64,000 nucleotides of DNA from Ailanthus altissimus (lineage: Eukaryota; Streptophyta; Magnoliopsida; Sapindales; Simaroubaceae). Positions 36,706 through 47,307 of the stretch are shown here, in pieces. Position numbers and translations under genes: made by a program. The notes under the pieces are model-generated. The model made no database searches and had not been told where the DNA came from. It saw only the letters and a list, made by a program, of their open reading frames with translations. Location: positions 19,084,501 through 19,148,500 of the forward strand of contig OX327710.1 in NCBI GenBank assembly GCA_946807835.1, read 5' to 3'. Position 1 is the stretch's first letter. Each line of letters starts with the position of its first letter.

Positions 36706-39690
36706 TCAACACTCCTCCTTAATATTTTTCTTAAGAACACCAAGTTTCCTTCTCAAGTATTCAAACTGAGCTCTTGAAAGAGCTTTGGTCATTATGTCTG
36801 CACCCTGCTCTTGGGAGTTGCAATGAACAAGATTGATTTCTCCTGACTTCTGATCTTCTCTAATGGCATGAAACTTGACATTTATGTGTTTGGTTCTGCC
36901 ATGATGTATAGGATTCTTAGCAATGGCTATGGCAGATTTGTTATCAACCCAGATAACAGTACCATCTTGTTGCTGCTGTCCAAGATCAATCAAGATCTTT
37001 CTGAGCCAAATTGCCTGGTTTGTGGCATTTGCAGTAGAGATATACTCTGCTTCTGCTGTAGATTGGGCTACAACATCTTGTTTTTTCGAATTCCAAGAAA
37101 ATACACCACTTCCAAAGGAAAACACATATCCTGAGGTGCTTTTGCAGTCATCAACACAACCAGCCCAGTCACTATCAGCATATCCCTCCAATTTATCACT
37201 TTCAACTTTTTTAAACCATAAACCAAAACCAAGTGTGCCTTTGATGTATCTTAGGACTCTTTTTGCTGCTGTGAAATGATTCTTACTTGGTGAATGCATA
37301 AATCTAGAAAGAAGGCTTGCTGAGAACATGATATCTAGTCTAGATGCAGACAAATACAGCAGGCTTCCAATAATGCTTCTATATACAGAAGCATCAATTT
37401 TTTCTTCTTCATTATCTTTCTTGAACTTTACATTCATAAACAATGGTGTAGCTACTGATTTGGCATTGAGCATCTGGAACTTCTTTAATATTTCAGTAGC
37501 ATATTTTTTCTGAGAAATGAAGATACCTTCTTCATCTTGAAAGAACTCCATTCCTAAGAAATAGCTCATTGTCCCCAAGTCTGACATTTCAAATTCCCTT
37601 TTCATTTTCTCTTTAAACTGCTCCACAGCACTGGAATCTCCTTCTGTCACCAATAAATCATCTACATAAAGTGAAACAATCAGCTCCACCTTAGCTTCCT
37701 TTCTCATGACATACAGAGTAGCTTCACTGTAACTCCTTTGGAACCCCTGCAGTAACAAATAACCATCAATCTTGCCATATCAGGCCCTTGGGGCCTGCTT
37801 GAGTCCATATAAGGCTTTGTGGAGTTTATACACCTTGCTTTCATTTCTTGGTATCACAAACCCTTCTGGTTGCTCAACATAAATGTCTTCCTCAAGTAAG
37901 CCATTTAAGAAGGCTGACTTGACATCTAAATGATAGACTTTCCAGCCTAATTTGGCCGCAAGTGCAGCTAACATTCTAATTGTATCATGCCTTGCAACTG
38001 GGGCAAATGTGTCTGTGTAATCTATACCAGGCTGCTGAGAGTATCCTTTCACCACTAATCTTGCCTTTAATTTATTTATAAAACCATCAGGATTCAATTT
38101 GGTCCTATATATCCACTTGACACCAATAATTTTTTGGTTATAAGGTGCATCAACTAATGTCCAGGTGCCATTTCTTTCAATCATGGTGATCTCCTCCTTC
38201 ATGGCAACTCCCCACTCTTTTTGTTCTGTTGCATCTTGATAACATGTAGGATCCAAGGTTGCAATGTTGCACCTTTCATATATATCAACAAGAGTTCTGG
38301 TTCCTCTAACAGTTTCTTCTGTATCAGAATTTTCTTCTGACCTGTCATTTTCTTGTTTTTCAACAGCTTGATCCTTACAATTTACTTCAATTCTTTCTTC
38401 ATTCCAGTTCCAGTGAGCTGTTTCATCTACTTTTATGTTTCTGCTTACTATGATCTTTCTAGTGTTCAGGTTATAGACTCTTAACCCCTTTGAGATGTTG
38501 CTATAACCCACAAAGACTCCAATTTCAGATTTTTTATCCAACTTACTTCTTTTCTCCTCAGGTATATGTGTATAACATATACTCCCAAAAATTTTCAGAT
38601 GTTGAACAGATGACTCTATTCCAGTCCAAGCTTCATGAGGTGTTAAGTCATTTAAGACTTTAGTAGGTAGAAACTTTAGTAAGTAGACTGAAGTATTAAC
38701 AGCCTCAGCCCAAAAACTCTTTGGAATACTTTTCTCAAACATTAGGCACCTTGCCATCTCGAGCACAGATCTATTTTTTCTCTCACTTACTCTATTTTGC
38801 TGAGGGGAGTAAGGCACTGTCAACTGGTGTTTAATACCTGCTTTGGCACAAATAGTTCTAAATTCATTCGATCCATACTCAGTGCCATTGTCTGTTCTGA
38901 GTGTTTTGATAGAACACCCTGCCTGTTTCTCAACCATTGCCTTAAATCTCTGAAACTCAACACTCACTTCAGATTTTTGCTTCAAAAAATAAACCCAACA
39001 ATATCTAGAATAGTCATCTATGAAAAGTAAGAAATACTTACTTCCATTTAATGAGGGCACACTCATTGGACCACATATGTCTGAGTGTATGAGTTGCAGT
39101 TTGTCAGTGGCTCTCCAGGTACTATTAAAGAAGGGAAGCTTGCTTTGTTTTCTAAATTGACAAACATCACAAACTTGTTTATTTTGGCTAATTTCTGGTA
39201 GGTCAATGACAGTTTGATCATTATGCATTTTTAGTAGAGTGTTGTAACTGAAGTGTCCCAACCTTTTGTGCCAGAGAATTGATTCATCATGAGCACTAGA
39301 ATAGGCTATCAAATCAGCTTTGGCCCAGTTCAAGGGAAACACTCTATCCTTCATTTTGACCCTTAAGAGCTCATTTCCTTTAGGATCAATTACAATGCAG
39401 TTCTGATCTTTAAAACTCAAGGAGTACTGCCTATCCATTAACTGCCCTACACTCAACAAATTTTGGCTAATTTTAGGTACAAAAAGAACATCAGTGATTG
39501 TTTTTATACCTGATGAAATGCTAACAGTGACAGCTCCTTTGCCTTTGACTTGAACCCAGGCTCCATTTCCTACCTTGACCCTTGAACAGTAGGTTTTATC
39601 GATGAACTCGAAACTCCCTTCATCTGAAGTCATGTGGTGTGAGCAACCACCATCAATCAGCCAAGGTTGTTCTGCTTCATCTACTGTGGT
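36706..39690 (-). pseudogene. Copia C pol, one nonsense codon in the reverse transcriptase
   Basis: Protease (GGCSHHMTSDEGSF near 39650), integrase (LWHKRLGHFSYNTL; DYSRYCWVYFLKQKSE; LRTDNGTEYGSNEF; PQQNRVSERKNRSV), reverse transcriptase ([44 protein letters not shown]) and RNase H (STSGYVFSFGSGVFSW; VDNKSAIAIAKNP) form two long open frames, 39633-37780 and 37758-36706. They are in the same frame, parted by a TGA at 37780-37782 where copia elements normally have Trp. The protease centre reads GGCS where DSGC/DSGA is usual, so the catalytic Asp may also be lost. Confidence 0.88.
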
Positions 39691-39731
39691 GACTGCAAAC
39701 AGATTCTCAGTTGCAGGTTCCTGGTATGCAG

Positions 39732-40651
39732 CTATTTGAGCCTGCTGTCCTGGTGACTTTTTCTTGTTCCTGCATACTTTTGCAATGTGACCAAACTGAT
39801 TGCAAAGTCTGCATTGAACCCCTGGTCTAAACCAGCAATAGTTTTCTGAGTGGCTCTTTCTCTTGCAATGAGGGCATGGTGGATATTTTCCTTTCTTGTT
39901 GTTGGCCTTCTGACCTTCATTGTCATTTTTTTCCCTTTCCAGACCTGTTTACTGCCTGCTTTTTTCCTGCTACATGGTTGCTTGCTGGCTTGGTCTTGTG
40001 AGAGGCTTGGAAAGCTTGTTCTGTAGAGTCCTCACTCCTGATAGCCCTTCTTTGTTCAATGGCTTTGAGTGAGTTTAATAACTCTGACAAACTCATTGTT
40101 GTCAGGTCCTTTGAATCTTCAAGAGAAGAAATCTTTGCGTCAAATCTCTCTGGTACACTAACAAGTACTTTTTGTACAAATCTTTTATCAGCTAGGTCTT
40201 CTCCAAGTAGCCTAAGCTGATTAACAATTTTCATGAGTTTGTCTTAATACTCTTTAATTGTCTCATTCTCTTGCATTTTCAGAACCTCATAAGCCTTTCA
40301 CAAATTCAACACCTCTATTTGCTTGGTTTTATCACTGCCCTGGAACTCTTCTTTAAGCTTTTCCCAGGCTTGCTTGGCTGATTCACAATTCAGGATTCTT
40401 GTGAATATGGTGTCAGTTATAGAGGCATTGATTGTAGATAAGGCCTTAAAATTCTTTGAACACTCCTCACTGTGTTGCTTTATTTGAGCAATAGTTGGAT
40501 TTGGAGGCAAAGGGGTTGGCTCTCTTCCTGTGTCTATAGTCTCCTATAGATCAAAGGCTCTCAGGTAAGCTCTCATTTTAACTGCCCAAATTTGGTAGTT
40601 TTCACCTGAGAAAGATGGAGGTGAAGGTGCTGTAAAACTGCTTGAGGCCAT
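39732..40651 (-). pseudogene. Copia C gag, interrupted
   Basis: It starts at 40651 (MASSSFTAPSPPSFSGENYQ) and stops after AYLRAFDL. Further pieces are open at 40510-40298 (ITDTIFTRILNCESAKQAWE), 40234-39923 (MKIVNQLRLLGEDLADKRFV) and 39926-39732 (zinc knuckle CRLCNQFGHIAKVC, partly frame-shifted). It resembles element B gag closely. Confidence 0.8.
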
Positions 40652-41152
40652 TTAGTTTGTTTCTGGATTTGCAGGGAATTGACTTAACAGAAAAAGAAGG
40701 TTTTTGTTACTCTCTTTGCAACTTAATCACTCATTTAACACTGCCCTTAAGATCAAAATAGCTCTGATACCATGTCAACTTTCAGAACTTGTTTCAGATC
40801 CTTTGAAGGGATCAAACTCAAGAATATAAGGCAGCAGAAAAACTGGAGAGAGTATTTTATTAATAGAATACTGAAAGTTATATACATGAGTTTTTAGATA
40901 AGTAGATATTGAATCCACCAATAACAATCTTTTAAATTTTAAAATAAACTCTAAAACAAAGAATTTTTATCCTACTCAAACTCTAATATTGACTTAGCAA
41001 ATTGAATTCAAAAAAACAATTGAATATCTTACTAACTTCCAGTAACATTTTGCTAATTTTCAACTTATTTCTTGTCTGAAAAATATTTATCTCTCTAACA
41101 GTTTCTTCAATACTATTTATAGTATATAGGCCTCTTGAGAAAATTATCTTAC

Positions 41153-41592
41153 TTTCCTGTCATGCTGTGCTAATGACTGCACAGAGAGAGGTTTTGTACA
41201 TAAGACTGAGCTACTGCTTTTGCAGCATTTGCAGTTATCAAACCTCCACTACTTTTCCTTCTCACAAGTGACAAGCAAACAATAAGTGCACCGCGTAACG
41301 CTTTCCAATCTGCCTGACATAAGTATAATGTCATATTTTCAATTTTAAAACTAAAATACAATAACCAATCAAATTAGCCTTATTATAACAAAATATATGG
41401 AATGGTTTAAGCAGTTGTTTAAATGACAGCATGTAAAGCCGTAGAAAACTCTTCATAAGTAGATGATGTTGCTGAAAAAAAAAATGCCAAACTGACCAGT
41501 CTATCCACGAATAATGCTATTAGGCTATGTATGGTAGCATCATCTAGCGGCTTGGATGCAAGATGTGTAAGCACTTCTCCGAGGAGAAGGAT
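41153..41592 (-). pseudogene. MMS19: MMS19 relic: most N-terminal exons found
   Basis: Block 41592-41497 reads ILLLGEVLTHLASKPLDDAT and IHSLIALFVDRL with a good donor, but no AG stands directly before it. Block 41313-41153 reads ADWKALRGALIVCLSLVRRK through AVAQSYVQNL. A CT-repeat (GA run at 41184-41190 on the plus strand) then carries two extra bases, so the end (VQSLAQHDRK) is in another frame. No sequence for the first 60 or so residues of MMS19 was found upstream, up to 54 kb. Confidence 0.82.
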
Positions 41593-41599
41593 TACAAGT

Positions 41600-42200
41600 T
41601 CAAATATTTATTCAGGTATCAACTTAAAAATTTTTAAGGAAAAATTGAGAACAAAATACAAATAACCATCCGAAGAGTAAAATTTTGCAGCACTGAACAA
41701 ATCATCAAACAATTGAAAGTTTTCTAGTTTCTAAACAAATTATCAACAACAAAAAGAGTAGTTGTAAGACCTGATAATTCTATGGAGACATTGTTAATTT
41801 TAATTGAATTATTTAGTTAATATTTATATTTTTAATACTTTAATTAATTTTTATCTTTAAAAAAAAATATCTGAAATACACTTTTTGAGAATAATAAAAT
41901 AATTTCGATTAAAAATAAAATTATTTATAATGATTAAACATTTCAATTTATATTTTAAGTTAGAACTTTTAATTGATAAGAAAAAAAAAATTACGTCATG
42001 TATGTGTTTTTTAAGATCACTTAGTGCTTTGCATTTTAAGGAGAAATGTGAGTTATGCTCCTCCTTGTCTAACTTGAACTCTTTGGTGTCATCGTCAAGT
42101 GGCATAATTTCTTAGCACCTTTTATGGTCACTGGACTAGGATATTGGCAATCATCGATCATTGGTAAAGCATTATTACTGTCCTTGATCAAGGTCCTCGG
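41600..42200. other. AT-rich stretch before copia D, no gene seen
   Basis: I see no MMS19 exon or other family here. A modest open frame on the minus strand (42105-41857, beginning MPLDDDTKEFKLDKEEHNSH) ends in low-complexity sequence. It may be a fragment of a host exon that once continued across the copia D insertion site into 50915-51080, but I do not recognise it. Confidence 0.4.
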
Positions 42201-42410
42201 TGTTAATTACTCAAATGTAAAGAGGAAGAAGAAAGAAATGCAAATAAGAAGAACAAAGAAGAAGAAGAAGAATCGGTTCTATCTTGCAAAAGTGAGAGCA
42301 AAATAATAAGAAATAATACATGTGGAAAATGAGAAATAAGGAAAATATAAACAAACTAGTAAACGACTAAAATACCCTTCTAATAAATATTCTAATACCC
42401 CCCCTCAAAC

Positions 42411-43734
42411 TCACGATGCAGCAGCAAGAAGCATCGAGAGTTTGCTAACTAGAAAACGAAAACGTGAAATAGAATGCGACTTAGTAAAAAAGTCAGCAAG
42501 CTGCAAGGATGAAGAAACAAAAGGCAACGTAATGGTGCCATTCTTGAGGTGATGACGAGTAAAATGACAATCAATTTCGATGTGCTTAGTCCGTTCATGA
42601 AAGACTGAGTTGTGAGCAATCTGAATAGCACTTTTGTTATCACAATACATAGGAGTGGGAGAAGAAAGGGAAACGCCCATATCGGCAAGTAACCAACGTA
42701 ACCAAACAATCTCTTTGGTAGTAGATGCCATAGCACGGTACTCTGCTTTAGTAGAAGATTGAGAGACAACAGTTTGTTTCTTGCTTTTCCACGAAATAAG
42801 AGAATCCCCCAAAAAGATACAAAAACCAGTAACAGACTTGCGACTTGTAGAATCACGACCATGATCAGCATCAGAATATGCACACAGTTCCAATGAAGAA
42901 GTGGATGGAAGTAAAAGACTATGAAAAATGGTACCCCGCAGATACCACAAAATACGAAGAACAGCTGCCCAATGAATGGTAGTAGGAGAAGCAACAAACT
43001 GACTAACAATATGAACAGCATATGCAATATCTGGACGAGTGATAGTGAGGTAGACCAAACTGCCAACAATAGTGCGATATAAGGTAGGGTCTGACAAAGG
43101 ATTACCATCTGAAGGAGAATACTGAACATTGAGCTCACAAGGAGTATCAACAGTTCTAGTATTAGTGAGACAAGCACGCTCAAGAATATCAGCAGTGTAC
43201 TTAGATTGAGAGAGAAGATAGCCTTTTGGAGAGAAGGCAACTTCAATACCCAGAAAGTACCGTAAAGGGCCCAAATCCTTCATTTCAAACTGATGAGTTA
43301 ATTCTGACTTTAATACTGCAATACCATCAACATCATCACCAGTAATAATCATATCATCAACATATAGAGAAAGCAAAATACGACCAGTAGTGGTGCACTT
43401 GACAAAAAGAGCGGAGTCATGATTACTGGAGGAAAACCCAAGAGAAGTGATAACAGTAGAAAACTTCTCAAACCAAGCTCGAGGTGCCTGTTTGAGACCA
43501 TATAGAGCTTTCTTAAGCTTGCAAACTTCACCATGCTTATGAGAAATACCAGGCGGGGGAACCATGTAAACTTCTTCATGTAAATCACCATTCAAGAAAG
43601 CATTCTTAACATCCATCTGAGATATATTCCACTGGCGAACAGATGCAATTGCAATAAGAGTACGAACAGTAGTCATTTTTGCAACAGGAGCAAAAGTCTC
43701 CTCATAATCCATACCATACTGCTGAGAGAACCCC
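42411..43734 (-). pseudogene. Copia D pol, 3' half (RT and RNase H)
   Basis: The frame is open from the insertion edge at about 43734 (GFSQQYGMDYEETFAPVAKM) to the stop at 42411. It contains the RT stretch [19 protein letters not shown], the catalytic SLYVDDMIITGDD, DLGPLRYFLGIEV, and RNase H (SDADHGRDSTSRKSVTGFC; MYCDNKSAIQIAHNSVFHE). No stop interrupts it. It is separated from its 5' half only by the nested insertion, which splits the RT fingers directly after RLVAK. Confidence 0.9.
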
Positions 43735-43737
43735 CAT

Positions 43738-44080
43738 CTTGAGGTGGTATAACCCACCCGGGTTCGATTCCTTGGGGGTGATCGTTTGTGTGAATGGAGG
43801 CCACTTGGGAGGCCTGGACCAGTGATGGCCCACTGGGACCGGTATGTCCCGGCTTGTCAGACTAACTGGGTGCGAATCCTCACATTAAAAGGCGCCAGCT
43901 CAAGTGGTACAAGGACGGATTCGTTAGGCAACTTGAGGTGGTATAACCCACCCGGGTTCGATTCCTTGGGGGTATGCTTTGAGTGAATGGAGGCCACTTG
44001 GGAGGCCTGGACCAGTGATGGCCCACTGGGACCGGTATGTCTCGGCTTATCAGGATAACTGGGTGCGTATCCTCACAAAA
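43738..44080 (+). mobile_element. Tandem tRNA-derived SINE: truncated copy followed by full copy
   Basis: Full unit 43891-44080: A-box-like GCCAGCTCAAGTGGTAC near 43894, B box GGGTTCGATTCC at 43954-43965, then a tRNA-unrelated body, ending TCCTCACAAAA. Truncated unit 43738-43890: it starts inside the first one's sequence (CTTGAGGTGGTATAACCC), has the B box at 43760-43771 and ends TCCTCACATTAAAA. The bodies are almost identical (GGAGGCCACTTGGGAGGCCT...). It lies at one edge of the insertion that splits copia D. Confidence 0.75.
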
Positions 44081-44450
44081 TGTTAGAGTGTGTGGGGCCC
44101 ACCAACGCTTTGGTACCCAACCAGTGGCTGACACCTCAGCACCTACTGGCGCCCCAACACACAATCCGCAGGTTACCTGCGCCCCCAAGGAATCGAACCC
44201 CCGCCCCCATCTCCATGGAGGCCTTATAGGCCTTTAGAGGTTCGTCCTTGTACCCATTGGGCTGGCTAGCTCAGTGGGTACAAGGACGAACCTCTAAAGG
44301 CCTATAAGGCCTCCATGGAGATGGGGGCGGGGGTTCGATTCCTTGGGGGCGCAGGTAACCTGCGGATTGTGTGTTGGGGCGCCAGTAGGTGCTGAGGTGT
44401 CAGCCACTGGTTGGGTACCAAAGCGTTGGTGGGCCCCACACACTCTAACA
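44081..44450. repeat. Perfect inverted repeat of a SINE (176-bp arms, 18-nt loop)
   Basis: 44081-44256 and 44275-44450 are exact reverse complements base for base. The right arm read on the plus strand is a tRNA-derived SINE: its A box (GGCTAGCTCAGTGGGT) spans the loop and arm start, and its B box (GGGTTCGATTCC) is at about 44332. The left arm is the same SINE in antisense without the A box. Frames open on both strands give the same peptide, which only reflects the symmetry. A transcript would fold into one long, fully paired hairpin. Confidence 0.9.
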
Positions 44451-44458
44451 AAAAGGTT

Positions 44459-47307
44459 GTAGTAACCAGTATCCACGACTGGTAAGAATAAGTATTTATA
44501 TATGTATAAATATACGTATTTTATTTGTATGTTGGTGATACTTGAATTATATATTGTTATTAGTAATATTTTTATAGGTTAAGGATATACGATTAGTATT
44601 GGGTTTATTTGTATGACTTTAGATTTATTTTAGGGACCAAATTGTTATACTTTGAAAGTTTTGGGGGCAAATTCGTAAATATCAAAAATTAGCCTCTTAG
44701 TATAAAAATACACTTTTAAACCCTAATTTACCATTTTTAGGTCGAGCTACCCATTTTAAGAGAGAGAAGAGAGAAATAGAGGAGAGAGAAAGAGGAGAAG
44801 AAGAAGAAAAAGAAGAAGAAATTGGAAATTTGAATTTCAAGAGGTATATCATACGTATTTCTCAATTTATTGGTATTAATTAAGTTAATTCCTTTAAGTT
44901 TTGATTTCTGAAAATATGTATAATTGAGGATTTGTTGTGTATTTCTTAAGATCATATGAGAATTGATGATGATCTATAAGATAGTTTGATAAATCATGAT
45001 GAATTATGGAATTTCTGCTGGATAACCTCTTGATCTAGGAATTTTATAAATTGTTGTGATTCGATTCTGGTTTTGAATTTTGATTATATGAAATTAGACA
45101 TGTTTAGGATCATCTGAGACTTTGAATCGACTGAAAATCTCGGAAATTGAATTTGTAGTGAATTTACCAAAATGACCCTGGAATTCTGGAAATTTCCTGT
45201 GTAAACAGTATGATACAGTGGAAAATAATTTTTGACCTGCTGAATGATCTTTAAAAATTACAAATTTGTGGAATATGATAATTTTATATGTCTAATATGA
45301 TATACTCGGAATTGAGAATTTGGATCAATGTGGTTGAAGTGTTATGAATTTCTAAAGTGTATCAGCTCATTGTAGTATTTGATTAACAGATTTTTAAAGT
45401 TATGAAATAAAATAGTTTTAAAATACTTTTGGCAGTTATTTGGAAGCCAAATATTTATCATGGACTGAGATATGTGTCAAGAGTAATTATGTAGTAGTTT
45501 TATAATTTTTGAGTTAGTATATGATTTTATAAAATTAGGAGATTGAATACTGTTCAGTAAGTATCTTGATCCTGTCAGGTTTGTAGTTTGGATTCGATGG
45601 TGTGTATGGAATGGATTGTGTAGGAATTTTGATATAATGTTCATATATAAGAAGGATATATGAGTCAAGAATGGTATATTCTGATTTTGGAGTAATTGGA
45701 CATCATTTGATGTATTAGAAATTTTTGTTAAGTGTAAGTGGTCAGAATGACAGGTTTTGAGAAACCAAATATTTAGACCAATTTGATGTGATAAATGCAT
45801 TGTGTATAATTTTGTAAGCTATTTAAAGTATTTTGTGTGAATTGTGAGGCTTATGAAAGGATTAATCTCCATTGATAGGTTAAGGAGATTTAAGCCTTGT
45901 AGCTGAAAGTGTTAAGAGGTAAGTATACTAGACTTTTTACTGAAATCACAATAAACATAGTAATTGTTTTGTATGATTTTGCAAATGGGGTTAAGAATAT
46001 GTTTATGTTATGTCAAAGTATATTTTGATATGAAATGTGAATCTATGTTTCTGAATGTGAGCATTGACATTGAGCATGGACATACATGTGTTTATGTAAG
46101 TGAGCTTTCAAAATAAGATGTGTTTAATAAAGAAAGCTTTTGAAGTGTAATATGTCCATGAGAAATATTTTGTATTTTGAGGGTACTTGAACTCACTGTT
46201 AACTTAGTAGGCATTTTATGTGATTTGTGGAGCCTTTATGTGTGGCCTTTCCTTTGGGATTGGTATATGTTATGTGTTCCGTATGTAGGGAGGATCCTAT
46301 TGGTACCTAAAGGAAGAGTGAGTCATCACATTCGTGTGGTGGCGTATTGGTGCATGTGAGAGGACTCACCGATGATCAGGGTGAGGGTTTGGCTTTTACC
46401 TTCGGGCATAAGCATTATATATGTGTTATTCAAGACCTCACTTGTACTATTCCTCTCATACGGTATGTCACCTACGAGTGACATTTGGTTCATTATGTGA
46501 TATGTGATATGTAAGTCCTACTAAGTAGTAGTCGAGTAATGGTATTCCTATTATGTGTTTTGAAAGAATGTGTAAGCGCTTACATGATATGTGATTTGAT
46601 AAGATTATGATTTTGATTAATCACAGCATATCATACATATGCATTGTGTACATATATGTATTTGTATTTGATATATGAAAAATTAGTATGCTTACTGAGT
46701 TTTATACTCATTATAGTTTATGGTGATTTCAGGTAAATAAGGTGCATGTGTGCTTAGCGGATTTGGCAAGGCTTCTGCTGTTCCTTGGGTTCCCTAAGTT
46801 GCTAGGTTGTTGTGTGTTTCATTTGGGGACACGTGGGATAGGATATTTGGTTTGTCCCTATTGAATAAATACTTATGTATTATTTCATTGTGTGTGGATT
46901 GGATTTGGTTTAAGTTTTATAAAGTGTGGTTATTGGATGATTTTAAGTAAGAATTTGCAATGGATATATTCTGGGCTCCCGGTAACAAAGTTGCTACTGG
47001 TGACGTAGTAGAGTGTTAATCTCTGAGAAAACTCTGCGTATCTCCGGTTTAATAATTGTCCCAGTCATAATTCAATTGCTATAATTCTGAAAGAAATTGA
47101 AATGAATGTTTAAATATTGTCAAGAGAAGTTTATATTTATATGTTAGGTTATGGTTGATTTTAGTGTTGAACTTACTAGCAACTTGCTAAGGATTTCTGT
47201 GTTGAATGAAAGTTGAAAATTTTGTGTAATATTATTTATGAGTGCACATGCAGTGAATGAATGTAAGTGATGTCGTGTGTCGGATCTTTTGGGTCTGGGG
47301 CGTGACA
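44459..47307 (-). mobile_element. Long LTR (about 2.85 kb), solo or truncated
   Basis: On the minus strand it begins TGTCACGCCCCAGACC (47307) and ends GGTTACTACA (44459), with TG...CA ends. The end was fixed by where similarity to the copy at 1-259 stops. There is no polyprotein inside; the open frames are short. The copia D coding sequence resumes at 47308, so this is the other edge of the nested insertion. The two flanks (AAGGT and CCTTT) do not give a clean target duplication, so it may be half of a larger, deleted element. The long LTR suggests a Ty3-type family, but no coding region confirms that. Confidence 0.7.

Larger units (their letters stand above)
36386..41100 (-). mobile_element. 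Copia element C, nearly intact pol
   Basis: LTRs are 36386-36711 (326 bp) and 40773-41100 (328 bp), with about a dozen differences by eye. The target duplication GTTTC is present at 36381-36385 and 41101-41105. On the minus strand the primer site TGGTATCAGAGC (complement of 40761-40772) follows the 5' LTR, and AAGGAGGAG precedes the 3' LTR. The element is in the same orientation as the MMS19 relic, in the intron between blocks 41153-41313 and 36254-36313. Confidence 0.95.
17251..41592 (-). pseudogene. MMS19: MMS19 homologue, decayed, with at least 17 exon blocks spread over 24 kb
   Basis: MMS19 (MET18) is the HEAT-repeat adaptor of the cytosolic iron-sulfur targeting complex and serves DNA-repair and replication enzymes. 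In transcription order the blocks are 41592-41497, 41313-41153, 36313-36254, 35247-35095, 34477-34424, 33119-33033, 32902-32191, 31385-31017, 30732-30659, 25705-25600, 25520 to about 24604, 23689 or 23669 to 23594, 23479-23368, 23189-23117, 17746-17666, 17448-17369 and 17284-17251. Order and sequence follow plant MMS19 to its C-terminal ALDDPKRAVRQEAVKCRQAW. The first 60 or so residues are not found. Lesions: +2 nt near 41187, -1 near 32780, a shift plus TGA near 32440-32462, a shift near 31135, a 52-bp duplication at 25278-25381, an in-frame TAG near 24613, an AA acceptor at 23480-23481 and about -4 nt near 23170. Intact PAF1 and AHP next door argue against general sequencing error. A functional copy elsewhere is expected. 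Confidence 0.85.

Noticed and set aside
17251..41592. Functional MMS19 with sequencing errors
   Set aside because: Possible for single-base shifts, but the 52-bp duplication, missing N-terminal exons, splice-site changes and clean neighbouring genes make decay more likely. Reads would settle it.
43738..44350. Functional tRNA genes (A and B boxes present)
   Set aside because: No tRNA cloverleaf or anticodon stem can be made around the boxes; the spacing and bodies are those of SINEs.
44081..44450. MicroRNA precursor gene
   Set aside because: Arms are perfectly paired over 176 bp and consist of a SINE; miRNA hairpins are shorter and imperfect. A siRNA source is possible, a MIR gene is not supported.
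43786..44476. Frames giving the same ADTSAPTGAPTHNP peptide from both strands
   Set aside because: A product of the perfect inverted SINE repeat; no protein family, no start context.
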